Shown: positions 13,274-22,193 of the stretch, one piece after another
Numbering within the stretch: position 1 is the stretch's first letter
How the letters are laid out: every line of letters starts with the position of its first letter
Assembly: GCA_027214385.1 (NCBI GenBank)
Contig: JAPVXR010000005.1
Span: 1 to 64,000, forward strand
DNA length: 64,000 nucleotides
Origin: Cryomorphaceae bacterium 1068
GTDB taxonomy: Bacteria > Bacteroidota > Bacteroidia > Flavobacteriales_D > Cryomorphaceae
Direction of reading: 5' to 3'
Notes under the pieces: generated by a model
The model's input: the letters and a program-made list of their open reading frames with translations, nothing else
What the model was told of the DNA's origin: nothing
Databases searched by the model: none
Made by a program: the position numbers and the translations under genes

Positions 13274-16200
13274 ATGAAAAGAATTCTCCTCGGGCTATTG
13301 GCCCTTACGCTCACCTTTGCCGCAAAGGCACAAGAAGATGAAAAACCAACCGGCCCTTGGGATGCCAAAAACTTTGAAGGACTGAAGATGCGCAGTGTCG
13401 GTCCCGCCTTTATGTCGGGTCGAATAGCCGATATTGCTATTCATCCACAAGACGAAAGCACGTGGTATGTGGCCGTAGGTTCAGGTGGCGTTTGGAAAAC
13501 CGAGAATGCGGGGATCACCTTTACACCCATCTTTGATGGAGAGGCAGTTTACTCTACTGGTTGCATCACTATCGATCCCAATAATCCGTCTACCCTATGG
13601 CTCGGTACGGGCGAGAATGTAGGTGGCCGTCACGTCAGTTACGGCGACGGAATCTACCGCAGTACCGATGGTGGAAAGAAGTGGAAGAATATGGGACTGC
13701 CGGATTCTGAGCACATTTCCAAAATAATTGTTCACCCGAGCAATAGCGATGTGGTGATGGTAGCCGTGCAAGGCCCGCTATGGAGTAGCGGCGGCGAGCG
13801 CGGTTTTTATAAAACTACCGATGGCGGCGAGTCTTGGACGCGCACTCTCGGAAATGGCGAGTGGACAGGCGTAACCGATATTGCTGTAGATCCGCGAAAC
13901 CCTCAAGTGGTGTATGCCGCCACATGGGACAGGCACCGCACCATAGCTGCTTATTTGGGCGGTGGACCAGGCACCGGTCTGCACCGCAGTACTGACGGCG
14001 GCGATACGTGGGAAGAGCTGAAAGGCGGATTGCCCGAAGGCAATATGGGAAAGATCGGCTTGGCCATCTCTCCGCAAAATCCGGATGTGCTTTATGCTGC
14101 CATCGAGCTTAATCAGCGTGAAGGGGCCGTGTACAAATCAACCGATAGAGGTAGCACTTGGACCAAACAAAGCGATACGGTATCGGGAGCTACGGGGCCG
14201 CATTATTACCAAGAGCTCTATGCGAGTCCGCACAAGGAAGACCGCATCTACTTGATGGATGTTCGAGTGCAAATTTCAGAAGATGGCGGGAAGACCTTTC
14301 GGCGAATGAATGAAAAAAACAAGCACTCCGATAATCACGCAATGGCTTTTAAGATGAGCGATCCCGACTACTTGCTCTTTGGAACCGACGGTGGGCTTTA
14401 CGAATCGTTTGACTTGGGCGAAAACTGGCGCTTCTTCTCCAATCTGCCTCTCACGCAGTTTTACAAATTGGCGGTAGACGATGCAGAGCCGTTTTACAAT
14501 ATTTACGGAGGTACGCAAGACAACAATACCCAAGGAGGCCCTTCGCGCACAGACGATTACCAAGGCATTCAAAACAGCGATTGGAAAGTGGTGCTCTTCG
14601 GCGATGGACACCAGCCTGCCACAGAGCCGGGCAATCCCGATGTCGTTTATGCGCAATGGCAGCAAGGAAATCTGGCCCGAGTTGATATGACTACGGGAGA
14701 AATAGTGGGCATTCAGCCCCGAGCGGGCGAAGGAGAGCCACATGAGCGCTTCAACTGGGACTCACCCATTCTGGTTAGTTCGCACAAGCCCACGCGCATC
14801 TACCATGGCTCATACCGGCTATGGAAGTCCGATGACCGCGGCGACAATTGGACCGCCATCAGCGGCGATCTAACCCGAGATCAAAATCGACTAGAACTTG
14901 AGATTATGGGCCGCAAGCAGAGTTACGACAATGCATGGGACCTCTATGCCATGTCGACTTTCAACACCATCACTTCGATAGCTGAGTCGCCACATGACGA
15001 GAATGTGATCTACATCGGCACGGATGATGGCCTGATGCACCGTACCGACGATATGGGCGCCAATTGGACCAAAATGGAAGTGAGCAGCATAGCAGATGTG
15101 CCCGCAACGGCTTACGTCAACGATATTAAGGTAGATCTCCATGACCCCAATACGGTATATGTAGCGCTCGATAACCACAAACATGGAGACTTGAAGCCCT
15201 ACCTTTTCAAAAGTACCAATAAGGGTAAGTCGTGGACGAGCCTTACCGCCGATCTTCCTGAGAAGACGACGGTTTGGAGAATCGTACAAGACCACGAGCA
15301 GGAGAATTTGCTCTTTATCGCCACAGAGTTTGGCATCTACTTTTCAGTAAATGGCGGTGCTAAATGGACCATGATCAAAGGTGGAGTGCCCACCATCTCC
15401 TTTCGGGATATCACGATACAGCGACGCGAGAACGATCTCGTAGCTGCCAGTTTTGGTCGTAGCTTTTACGTCTTTGATGATATGAGCGTTTTCCGCGAAC
15501 TCACCGAAGAAGGGATGAAAGAAGAAGCGCAGCTATTTCCCACCCGCAAAGCTTGGTGGTACATCCCGCGTCCCGATCTTGAATTTGAAAAAGGAAGGGG
15601 CTCACAAGGAGCTTCGCACTATATCGCTGACAATCCGCCCTTCGGAGCGGTATTCACTTACCACCTCGCCGAAGGCTATAAAACAGCCAAAGCCGAGCGA
15701 ATGGAGGCGGAGAAAGAATTGGACAAAGAAGGGGAGGACATCCCATTTCCGGGATACGATCAGCTGGATGCTGAAACCAATGAGATGCCTGTGAGAATTT
15801 GGCTCGAAGTAGCCGATGCTCAAGGAAATCTCGTTCGCAGAGTCAATGCTCCCACTGAAAAAGGATTTCACCGAGTAGCCTGGGACTTGAGGCTTCCACC
15901 AAGTCAGGTGGTTTCGAAGGGCCAAGAAAAGATCGGCGACGATTCGGGATTCATGGCAATGCCCGGCACCTACCAAGTGCGAATTGTGAAGGAGACAGCA
16001 GAAGGCCTTATCGCTTTGACCGAATACCGCAGCTTTGAGGTAGTTCCTCTCCACAAGCAGGGCACATTGAAGAATCCTTTGGCGGATCAAATGGATGAGT
16101 TCTGGCGCGAATTCGAGAAAATCGGCACGAGCAATTCCGTAATGAACAAGCGCAAGAATACCTTGGGAGAGCAAATCAAAGCGATGGGAGTGGCCCTGGC

Positions 16201-16531
16201 ATACGTGCGTAAAGGCAATGAGGACTTAATGGCTGAATACCGAAGCCTCCGTGACGATTTCTACGCTTTCAAAAACCGAGTTGATGGCAGCCCGTCGATC
16301 AATAAGATAGGAGAGAAGGCACCCCCGACTGTGAACGAACGGATGTGGGAGATTTACATAGCTGTAGGCTATTCTACTTATGGACCTACCGGAGCTGCAG
16401 AGCAAACCATGTCTATCTTGAAAAAAGAGATGGCGGAGCTCATGCCACAACTTGAAGACCTTGAGGCCAAAGCCGCAGCCATGAACTATAAGCTGGTAGC
16501 AGCGGGAGGACCTCCCGTGGAAGGATTTTAA
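13274..16531 (+). CDS. Secreted BNR/Asp-box beta-propeller protein (VPS10/sortilin-like)
   Basis: A 1085-residue protein with a signal peptide (MKRILLGLLALTLTFAAKAQ). Residues ~30-760 contain at least ten Asp-box motifs of the S/T-x-D-x-G-x-x-W type (STDGGKKW, TTDGGESW, STDGGDTW, STDRGSTW, SEDGGKTF, SDDRGDNW, TDDMGANW, STNKGKSW and others), the hallmark of BNR/VPS10-like propellers with blades built around them. Residues ~790-930 look like Ig-type strands (VRIWLEVADAQGNLVRRV, FHRVAWDLRLPPSQVV), followed by a helical tail. There is no type A or B T9SS sorting domain. Such proteins are widespread in Bacteroidota; substrate unknown. A terminator follows. Confidence 0.9.
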   Translation: MKRILLGLLALTLTFAAKAQEDEKPTGPWDAKNFEGLKMRSVGPAFMSGRIADIAIHPQDESTWYVAVGSGGVWKTENAGITFTPIFDGEAVYSTGCITIDPNNPSTLWLGTGENVGGRHVSYGDGIYRSTDGGKKWKNMGLPDSEHISKIIVHPSNSDVVMVAVQGPLWSSGGERGFYKTTDGGESWTRTLGNGEWTGVTDIAVDPRNPQVVYAATWDRHRTIAAYLGGGPGTGLHRSTDGGDTWEELKGGLPEGNMGKIGLAISPQNPDVLYAAIELNQREGAVYKSTDRGSTWTKQSDTVSGATGPHYYQELYASPHKEDRIYLMDVRVQISEDGGKTFRRMNEKNKHSDNHAMAFKMSDPDYLLFGTDGGLYESFDLGENWRFFSNLPLTQFYKLAVDDAEPFYNIYGGTQDNNTQGGPSRTDDYQGIQNSDWKVVLFGDGHQPATEPGNPDVVYAQWQQGNLARVDMTTGEIVGIQPRAGEGEPHERFNWDSPILVSSHKPTRIYHGSYRLWKSDDRGDNWTAISGDLTRDQNRLELEIMGRKQSYDNAWDLYAMSTFNTITSIAESPHDENVIYIGTDDGLMHRTDDMGANWTKMEVSSIADVPATAYVNDIKVDLHDPNTVYVALDNHKHGDLKPYLFKSTNKGKSWTSLTADLPEKTTVWRIVQDHEQENLLFIATEFGIYFSVNGGAKWTMIKGGVPTISFRDITIQRRENDLVAASFGRSFYVFDDMSVFRELTEEGMKEEAQLFPTRKAWWYIPRPDLEFEKGRGSQGASHYIADNPPFGAVFTYHLAEGYKTAKAERMEAEKELDKEGEDIPFPGYDQLDAETNEMPVRIWLEVADAQGNLVRRVNAPTEKGFHRVAWDLRLPPSQVVSKGQEKIGDDSGFMAMPGTYQVRIVKETAEGLIALTEYRSFEVVPLHKQGTLKNPLADQMDEFWREFEKIGTSNSVMNKRKNTLGEQIKAMGVALAYVRKGNEDLMAEYRSLRDDFYAFKNRVDGSPSINKIGEKAPPTVNERMWEIYIAVGYSTYGPTGAAEQTMSILKKEMAELMPQLEDLEAKAAAMNYKLVAAGGPPVEGF

Positions 16532-16565
16532 GTAGAGATAACAAAATCTGAAATTACAAGACAAA

Positions 16566-16593
16566 AAAAGAGGCTCAATTAAGAGCCTCTTTT
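16566..16593. terminator. Bidirectional terminator
   Basis: AAAAGAGGCTC (16566-16576) pairs perfectly with GAGCCTCTTTT (16583-16593). A seven-A run on the left gives a T-run on the minus strand, so it can stop both the BNR gene and the small minus-strand gene at 16665-16865. Confidence 0.85.
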
Positions 16594-16664
16594 CACCATC
16601 AACTCGAATCCAAACGGATTCTTCAAAGCACTTCAACCTAACAAATTGAATGAGTGTGCTTAGC

Positions 16665-16865
16665 TTATTCAGCCATTGCTATGGCAATCTTGTTTTTTAA
16701 TACTCTCGATACACCTGACTTATTGAAGTATTGGTCGAGCGTGTAGGTGTACTCCTTACAACGATTTTCTGTCAAACACTTTCTCTCAATCACTTGTGAG
16801 CCATCTTCGCTTAGGTAAAGTTCTACAATGCTCTTGGGGTTATTAATGGTATCAACTAATTTCAT
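16665..16865 (-). CDS. Small cytosolic protein of unknown function
   Basis: A 66-residue protein with no signal peptide: MKLVDTINNPKSIVELYLS, then EDGSQVIERKCLTENRCKEYTYTLDQYF and an AIAMAE end. Two cysteines lie six residues apart. Mixed alpha/beta. It is accepted as real because it has its own terminator and a near-consensus upstream element (TATTTTAG), but no family is recognised. Confidence 0.55.
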   Translation of the reverse strand: MKLVDTINNPKSIVELYLSEDGSQVIERKCLTENRCKEYTYTLDQYFNKSGVSRVLKNKIAIAMAE

Positions 16866-16931
16866 ATATCTTTAAATTTTGGCTTACTAAAATAGATGAG
16901 GATATTTCTAGGAGCCACCTTTTAAAGAGAA

Positions 16932-16963
16932 TTGCATTTATAATTGAAAGAATTGTAGATTTG
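16932..16963 (+). promoter_or_regulatory. Promoter of the Lrp/AsnC gene
   Basis: TTG (16932-16934), 21-bp spacer, TAGATTTG (16956-16963), a full match to the Bacteroidota housekeeping promoter. The predicted transcription start is about 20 bases before ATG 16993. Confidence 0.75.
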
Positions 16964-16992
16964 GAATTCAAATTATGTAAATGTGCTAGAAT

Positions 16993-17487
16993 ATGCCTAA
17001 AAAGATTGACCATATAGATTCCGAGATCATTCTCAAACTAATTGACAATGCGCGAAAACCTTTTACCGAGATAGCGAAGGAGCTTATCGTATCTACGGGT
17101 ACCGTGCATCAACGGGTTAAGAAGTTGGAAAACAAGGGGATTATCAACGGCTATTCCATTTCGATCAATTACCACAAATTCGGGTATACTCTTACCGTTT
17201 ATGCGGGCATCTTCGTATCGACAGGCTATAGTGCCATGCAGATCATCGACGAGTTGAATGCTATTCCTGAAGTAACCGTAGCGGATTTAGCCGCTGGAAC
17301 GTACAGCATCTTTTGCAAATTGAGGTGCAAGGATACCCTTCACGCGAAGGAAGTCCTATTCAGAATGCAGGATATAGAAGGGGTGAAGGGAACCGAAACC
17401 ATGATCATGCTCGAAGAGCGCCTGAATGACAATAAGCGATTACTTCGTTCTATCATCGGCGATATGAAAGAAGAGATGCGATCTTAA
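16993..17487 (+). CDS. Lrp/AsnC family transcriptional regulator
   Basis: A 164-residue regulator. Residues ~5-50 form the winged helix-turn-helix (DSEIILKLIDNARKPFTEIA, then VSTGTVHQRVKKLENKGIING). Residues ~65-145 form the RAM/AsnC ligand and oligomerisation domain (YAGIFVSTGYSAMQIIDELN, V-A-D-L-A-A-G-T-Y-S-I-F-C-K, then HAKEVLFRMQDIEGVKGTETMIML). Lrp-type proteins sense amino acids and control nearby or global targets. Its stop codon interlocks with that of the convergent gene. Target not deducible. Confidence 0.9.
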   Translation: MPKKIDHIDSEIILKLIDNARKPFTEIAKELIVSTGTVHQRVKKLENKGIINGYSISINYHKFGYTLTVYAGIFVSTGYSAMQIIDELNAIPEVTVADLAAGTYSIFCKLRCKDTLHAKEVLFRMQDIEGVKGTETMIMLEERLNDNKRLLRSIIGDMKEEMRS

Positions 17488-18098
17488 GCTTCTCCGAGCT
17501 TTCCTTTGAGCTCTTCCACTCGATTGATCTCCGTTTGAAGATCTCTCATCAGCTTCGTTTCTTTTTCTCGAGTTTTGCGCTTGTGCTCATCAAACTCTCC
17601 TTGCAGCTGACTGAAGTCTTTCTTGGCTCCTTTAGTAGTCTTGTTTGCCGATGAGAATCGGAAATACAAAATCAACACAGCCAAAATCAGCACAAATATG
17701 ATCACCCAACTAAAGGTAATGTACCCGCCTTTGGTCATATCTATTCCCAAGAAGCTCATGTGCTCTATTTGATAAGCTTGATTAGAAAGGCTGCTGTCTC
17801 TGTCGGCCAAGTTGGTCTCCAGTGTCGAAACAGTCTTTTTCAAGGAGCTTACTTCTTTATCTAGACCATTGATCTCAGCACTGTTTTCGTTCAGAGTATC
17901 CTCTACTGCCGACCAAAATCCGTCGAGCATCATCTTATCAACTACCTTATACTGCTGGTAGCTATTCGATTTCTTTTTAAGATCGATGAATTGATTTTCG
18001 AGCGTATTGGGCTTTTCAGATTCTTCATCTGCTTGAGCAAAGCCTGCAAAGGGAAGTGTAGCAAGTACTGCAATAAAAATTAACCGGCGATAAAGCAT
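17484..18098 (-). CDS. Membrane-anchored coiled-coil protein
   Basis: A 204-residue protein with a signal peptide (LIFIAVLATLPFAGFAQ), a coiled-coil region (~60-110, NGLDKEVSSLKKTVSTLETNL), one transmembrane helix (~127-145, FSWVIIFVLILAVLILYFRF) and a charged helical cytosolic tail (~150-204). Homologues in Bacteroidota databases are often labelled tRNA (guanine-N1)-methyltransferase, which the sequence does not support; there is no SPOUT or Rossmann fold. A structural or sensing role across the membrane is plausible. A TACCTTTG element on the minus strand (18141-18134) is probably part of its promoter. Confidence 0.75.
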   Translation of the reverse strand: MLYRRLIFIAVLATLPFAGFAQADEESEKPNTLENQFIDLKKKSNSYQQYKVVDKMMLDGFWSAVEDTLNENSAEINGLDKEVSSLKKTVSTLETNLADRDSSLSNQAYQIEHMSFLGIDMTKGGYITFSWVIIFVLILAVLILYFRFSSANKTTKGAKKDFSQLQGEFDEHKRKTREKETKLMRDLQTEINRVEELKGKLGEA

Positions 18099-18308
18099 GT
18101 TTTGTTCTTTTATTCTGAGCGTAGTATAACGAGCAAAGGTAAACGACTTTTTGGCTCAAGCTGCGCTTTTACCTTGTTGATTTGTTCACAATACGAAGTA
18201 AGGACTATCAAGTTGTCAATTCAATGATTTTCTTCAATTATCGAAGTCATATAGAAATTGCTGATGCTACATAGATGAGGCTTTAGTCAATTATATATGT
18301 AGGTACAT

Positions 18309-18316
18309 TAAATTTG
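18309..18316 (+). promoter_or_regulatory. Probable -7 element of the pirin operon
   Basis: TAAATTTG matches TAnnTTTG and lies 43 bases before ATG 18360. A TTAG about 23 bp upstream could be a poor -33 element. Confidence 0.45.
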
Positions 18317-18359
18317 TACTCACATTCGATTCCACATAATTAACCTAGAAGATAAGATC

Positions 18360-19073
18360 ATGAAAACAGTTATTCACAAAGCCAACACCAGAGGACATGC
18401 CGACCATGGTTGGCTCAATACACATCATAGTTTCAGTTTTGCCAGCTACTTCGATCCCGAGCGTGTTCATTTCGGGATGCTAAGGGTACTGAATGATGAT
18501 ATCGTGACAGGAGGGAAAGGCTTTGGCACACATCCTCATGAAAATATGGAGATCATCAGTATTCCGCTAGAGGGAGATTTGGAGCACAAGGATAGCATGG
18601 GCACCAGCGGAGTCATCCGTAAAAATGATGTTCAGCTGATGTCAGCCGGAACGGGTGTTTTTCACAGCGAGTACAACAAGAACGCCGACGAACCGGTTAA
18701 CTTCTTACAACTTTGGATTTTTCCTAAGTACAAGGACATCGCGCCGCGGTACGATCAAAAATCTTTTGTTCCGAGTGAGAGGAAGAATCAATTTCAAGAA
18801 ATCGTTTCTCCCTTGGAATCATCTGGAACAGGAGTTAAGATCAACCAGAATGCCTACTTGCACATGGCTGATTTGACTGAAGGAACAGACCTGACTTACC
18901 AAGTGAAAGGTGAAGGAAACGGAGTCTATGTATTTGTATTGAAGGGGGACGTTACCATAGCAGGTGAACCACTTCAAAAACGCGATGGAATGGGCATTTC
19001 TGATATTGGCAGCTTTACGCTTGAAGCCAATACAAATGCAGAGTTACTACTAATCGAAGTACCAATGAACTAG
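18360..19073 (+). CDS. Pirin family protein (YhaK-type)
   Basis: A 237-residue bicupin of the pirin family. The metal ligands are present at the same numbers as in characterised pirins: His58 and His60 in THPHENMEI, His102 and Glu104 in FHSEYN. The N-terminal GHADHGWLNTHHSFSFASY is also a family signature. Such proteins bind Fe; some degrade quercetin or act as redox sensors. It is the first gene of a run of five, with 6-bp spacing to the next. Confidence 0.92.
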   Translation: MKTVIHKANTRGHADHGWLNTHHSFSFASYFDPERVHFGMLRVLNDDIVTGGKGFGTHPHENMEIISIPLEGDLEHKDSMGTSGVIRKNDVQLMSAGTGVFHSEYNKNADEPVNFLQLWIFPKYKDIAPRYDQKSFVPSERKNQFQEIVSPLESSGTGVKINQNAYLHMADLTEGTDLTYQVKGEGNGVYVFVLKGDVTIAGEPLQKRDGMGISDIGSFTLEANTNAELLLIEVPMN

Positions 19074-19079
19074 GAAATC

Positions 19080-19946
19080 ATGGAATTAAAAAAGATCACT
19101 CAAACACTACCGGCTTTTGAATTGGATATGGGCGGAATGCCGGTCTTTCAGCCCTTTCCCACAAATCGATTGGAGCAAATCGATCCGTTTTTACTTTTTC
19201 ACCATAGTCATATTAAAGTGGAAGAAGGAGTAAACCCGCTTCATGCAGGGGTAGGGCCTCACCCTCACCGTGGATTCATGCCTGTGACCTACGTTATCGA
19301 GGGTGAACTTCATCACAGAGATTCATTCGGAAACTCTTCAGTAGTTAGGCCGGGCGGCGCTCAATGGTTGAGTGCCGGAAGAGGAATCGTTCACAGCGAG
19401 CGACCTTCGGCTGCGCTTGCAGCGACAGGAGGCACGGCAGAAGTGATCCAGCTTTGGATCAATTTGCCAAAAGCTAATAAAATGGAAACGCCCAGCTATT
19501 TGGGTATCCAACCCGAGGAAATGACATCTGTGCCCATCTCGGATGGTATGACCTTGGATGTGATATCGGGAGAGTATGATGGAAACAAGGGTAAAGCCAA
19601 ATCCCCTTTTTCCGTTTTTCTGGCAGCTCTTAAATCCGAAGGAAAACAGAACGGAAAGCTGACCCTTCCCGAAGGAATGGACGGTGGTTTCTATGTGATA
19701 AGAGGCAAAGGAACGGTGAAAGGTCATGGCTTAATTGAAGAGAAAAGCTTTTACCGAACGAGCAAGGAAGGCGATGGATTGGAATTCGAATTGGAAGCAG
19801 GATCTTTAATTCTGATTCTTTTGGGACAACCGCTAAACGAGCCTTTGGCGACTTACGGCCCCTTTGTAATGAACACTCAAACAGAAATAATGGAGTCTAT
19901 CCGAGACTACAACCAAGGTAGAATGGGGATTTTAATAGAAGAATAA
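19080..19946 (+). CDS. Second pirin family protein
   Basis: A 288-residue pirin, longer and divergent from its neighbour. Expected Fe ligands are His61 and His63 (HPHRGF) and His105/Glu107 (VHSERP). The opening DMGGMPVFQPFPT and D-P-F-L-L-F-H-H match the larger pirin subgroup, and the C-terminal cupin ends ATYGPFVMNT, another pirin mark. It follows the first pirin by 6 bp and precedes the nitroreductase by one base, so the genes are surely co-transcribed. Confidence 0.9.
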   Translation: MELKKITQTLPAFELDMGGMPVFQPFPTNRLEQIDPFLLFHHSHIKVEEGVNPLHAGVGPHPHRGFMPVTYVIEGELHHRDSFGNSSVVRPGGAQWLSAGRGIVHSERPSAALAATGGTAEVIQLWINLPKANKMETPSYLGIQPEEMTSVPISDGMTLDVISGEYDGNKGKAKSPFSVFLAALKSEGKQNGKLTLPEGMDGGFYVIRGKGTVKGHGLIEEKSFYRTSKEGDGLEFELEAGSLILILLGQPLNEPLATYGPFVMNTQTEIMESIRDYNQGRMGILIEE

Positions 19947-19947
19947 T

Positions 19948-20607
19948 ATGGAAACGACAGTAGAAAGATTGACAGGAGAAGAATTGATTTCAGCCTTGAA
20001 TTGGCGATATGCGACCAAGAAGTTTGACCCTGAGAGAAACCTCGATGATCAGCAGGTAGATGTACTTCTTGAATCGCTTCGGCTCAGTGCCTCTAGTATG
20101 GGCCTACAGCCATATGAGTTTATCCACGTGAAAAATCCGGAGATACGAGAACAATTGAAAGAACATTCACACGGTCAAACTCAAATTACGGATGCGTCTG
20201 AACTGATTGTATTTGCTGCAAAAACAAAAATAGGTGAGGAACATATTGAAGACTATGCCCGATTGGAAGGCGAACTCAGAGATCGATCAGAAGATCAGAT
20301 TCAACGAAAAATTGCCGGAACGCTGGACTATGTAAACCGCATGGATAAAGAGCAGTTGTTCAATTGGAACAGCAGGCAAGTCTATATAGCTATGGGTACT
20401 TTACTAAGCGCCGCAGCCTTGATGGGAATTGACGCCTGCCCGATGGAAGGCATCAAAGGTGAGGACTACGATAGGATTCTTCAATTAGAAGCGCTAAATT
20501 TACGAAGCCTTGCGGTGGTGACATTGGGTTACAGAAGCAGTGATGATTCGTATGCATCTCAACCAAAATTTCGTTTTCCGCGAGGTCGAATCATTAAGAC
20601 CATTTGA
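19948..20607 (+). CDS. NAD(P)H-dependent oxidoreductase, nitroreductase family
   Basis: A 219-residue FMN flavoprotein of the nitroreductase (NfsB-like) fold. Typical features are the N-terminal R-Y-A-T-K-K-F-D-P motif, S-S-M-G-L-Q-P-Y-E-F, the W-N-S-R-Q-V-Y-I-A-M-G-x-L-L-x-A-A helix and G-I-D-A-C-P-M-E-G-I. It is expected to reduce nitro compounds, quinones or related electrophiles with NAD(P)H. It sits third in the pirin operon. Confidence 0.9.
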   Translation: METTVERLTGEELISALNWRYATKKFDPERNLDDQQVDVLLESLRLSASSMGLQPYEFIHVKNPEIREQLKEHSHGQTQITDASELIVFAAKTKIGEEHIEDYARLEGELRDRSEDQIQRKIAGTLDYVNRMDKEQLFNWNSRQVYIAMGTLLSAAALMGIDACPMEGIKGEDYDRILQLEALNLRSLAVVTLGYRSSDDSYASQPKFRFPRGRIIKTI

Positions 20608-20611
20608 GAAC

Positions 20612-20917
20612 ATGTCTGAAACTGAATACGAGTTTGAACACGACAAAGAGCGTCAAACCTTTGGCGTCAAAGTAAAAAGAGATTGGGTAGAGTTGGAGTA
20701 TCGTGCCAATCGTGAAGGGAAGTTTTTCATTACAAATCTGGAAGGTCCTCCTGAATTATTGGAGAATGGTCTGGGAGACAAAATGCTAGAGCATGCCTTG
20801 AACTACATAAAGGAAAACGACTACCGTCTCATCCCATCTTGCAAGGCTATCAAGGACTACCTGAAAAGGTATCCTGAATATAAGGAATTGGTAGCAACGG
20901 GAATCCGATTGGGTTAA
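20612..20917 (+). CDS. Small GNAT-like protein (YjdJ type)
   Basis: Start ATG 20612 gives 101 residues; earlier in-frame ATGs lie inside the nitroreductase gene. The sequence EYRANREGKFFITNLEGPPELLENGLGDKMLEHAL, then IPSCKAIKDYLKRYPEYKELV, is the minimal one-domain acetyltransferase-like family of E. coli YjdJ, with a shortened acetyl-CoA loop (G-L-G-D-K). The next gene is a YjdI homologue, the same pairing as in E. coli, which supports both assignments. Confidence 0.85.
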   Translation: MSETEYEFEHDKERQTFGVKVKRDWVELEYRANREGKFFITNLEGPPELLENGLGDKMLEHALNYIKENDYRLIPSCKAIKDYLKRYPEYKELVATGIRLG

Positions 20918-20930
20918 ATTACTTTCCGAT

Positions 20931-21344
20931 ATGATGAAGAAAGAATACCAAAACAGTGGCACCACTGTAGTGTGGAAACCCGAGCTTTGCTATCACTCTA
21001 AAAACTGTGTGAAAAACCTCCCTAAAGTTTTTGACCCAAATCGCAAACCATGGATTGAAGCGGCAAACGCTACTGAACGGGAACTTAGAGATACCATTGA
21101 CAAATGCCCTTCGGGAGCTTTGTCATATAGGGTTAAAGGTGAAGAACAAAAATCAGATAATATGGCGACAATAGAACCACTTAAAAACGGCCCCGTTTTG
21201 GTTAAAGGCAAGCTAAGCTTGAAATCAGTTGATGGCGAGGAAGTGTTGGAGCAAGAAGTTATAGCCTTGTGCCGATGCGGTGCTTCCGGTAAAAAACCTT
21301 ATTGTGACGGTAGTCATTCCAAAGTTAATTTCGAAGCTGAATAG
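20931..21344 (+). CDS. YjdI-CDGSH fusion iron-sulfur protein
   Basis: A 137-residue protein with two Fe-S modules. Residues 1-70 match YjdI-type mono-cluster ferredoxins (VVWKPELC20, C26, KC59P). Residues ~85-137 form a CDGSH domain: C114-x-C116-x8-C125-DGS-H129, the exact ligand set for a 2Fe-2S cluster with one His. The cluster types are family knowledge, not seen directly. It closes the pirin operon. Confidence 0.9.
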   Translation: MMKKEYQNSGTTVVWKPELCYHSKNCVKNLPKVFDPNRKPWIEAANATERELRDTIDKCPSGALSYRVKGEEQKSDNMATIEPLKNGPVLVKGKLSLKSVDGEEVLEQEVIALCRCGASGKKPYCDGSHSKVNFEAE

Positions 21345-21519
21345 AGAAACAATATTGACAGTAATGCGTTATTATGTCAGCTGAAAGGAATACAGTTTAA
21401 ACCAATGTTTGTGGGTGGCCCCACGCCGAAAATCTTTGGCAGGGCCTGTTGGATCATGGTTGATTAGGTTTTGGTTTAAGTTCCTTCCGGTTTCACCGGA
21501 ATATACAGGTCCTGATAAA

Positions 21520-21549
21520 AAAAGGGAGTCTCATATGAGGCTCCCTTTT
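21520..21549. terminator. Bidirectional terminator after the pirin operon
   Basis: A 30-base palindrome: 15 bases starting AAAAGGGAG pair with 15 ending CTCCCTTTT, with one G-T wobble. A and T runs on both sides let it serve the operon ending at 21344 and the lipoprotein gene ending at 21572. Confidence 0.85.
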
Positions 21550-21571
21550 CTTTTGTTCAAATTTGATTTAG

Positions 21572-22117
21572 CTATTCATCATCATCTTCTGTCGCTTCAA
21601 TTTGGAGATCCAAAATTTTCTCCATTACCTCAAGACTCTCTTTATCGATTTTTGAGTCTGTCTTGGCTTGCTTTTTCATAAAGCGGAACATGGCATTTTT
21701 CTTTATTTCGTAAGCAATGTATACCGTGTACTGTTCACCGTTGTAATATTTCTCCTCACCAATTTTTCTCAAGTCAGCCAGTCCTGTGTTCATCACCTGT
21801 CTGGTTAGGCTTTGAAATTTGTCGGCTACGTCTGCACCCACGGCATTATCCGTTTGACCCAAATATTGGTCTGTTACGTTTCGCATATTCGTGCTTACCT
21901 GACCCGCCAGTTGATTCTTGGCTTCGATGTCTGCTTTACCGCGAGCGATGTTGTCTTTTATGCTCGATCCTTTTCCCGTAGCTCGAAAATAACGGTTATT
22001 CGACTCGTATTTGGATCCTGTAAAGGGCTCTTTTACTTTTTCACCCATGGGTGATTGACTTCCGCATGCAACAAGAATTGCAGCGGCAAATAGAGATATG
22101 GCAATTCGAAATTTCAT
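21572..22117 (-). CDS. LPP20-like lipoprotein
   Basis: A 181-residue protein with a lipobox (ILVACGSQ; Cys near 18). The mature part, R-Y-F-R-A-T-G-K-G-S-S-I-K-D-N-I-A-R-G-K-A-D-I-E-A-K-N-Q-L-A and a late Y-T-V-Y-I-A-Y-E-I strand, resembles LPP20-type lipoproteins, which have a beta-alpha fold around an A-x-x-x-A-x-x-x-L helix. The tail is acidic (EATEDDDE). Function unknown. Confidence 0.7.
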   Translation of the reverse strand: MKFRIAISLFAAAILVACGSQSPMGEKVKEPFTGSKYESNNRYFRATGKGSSIKDNIARGKADIEAKNQLAGQVSTNMRNVTDQYLGQTDNAVGADVADKFQSLTRQVMNTGLADLRKIGEEKYYNGEQYTVYIAYEIKKNAMFRFMKKQAKTDSKIDKESLEVMEKILDLQIEATEDDDE

Positions 22118-22193
22118 AATTTCTAAGTTTTAAGCTTTAGGAGTAAAATTCATGCCAAAATAGCGTAAATTAGATTTCGAAGGATTAAGAAGA

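Noticed and set aside
14276-16174. Several long minus-strand open frames opposite the BNR gene
   Set aside because: They are shadows of the 1085-residue gene, whose Asp-box motifs are unmistakable. The minus-strand products are rich in Cys, His and Ser as expected from antisense.
17484-18098. tRNA (guanine-N1)-methyltransferase
   Set aside because: The database-style name does not fit: the protein is a signal-peptide, coiled-coil, single-membrane-helix protein without methyltransferase motifs.
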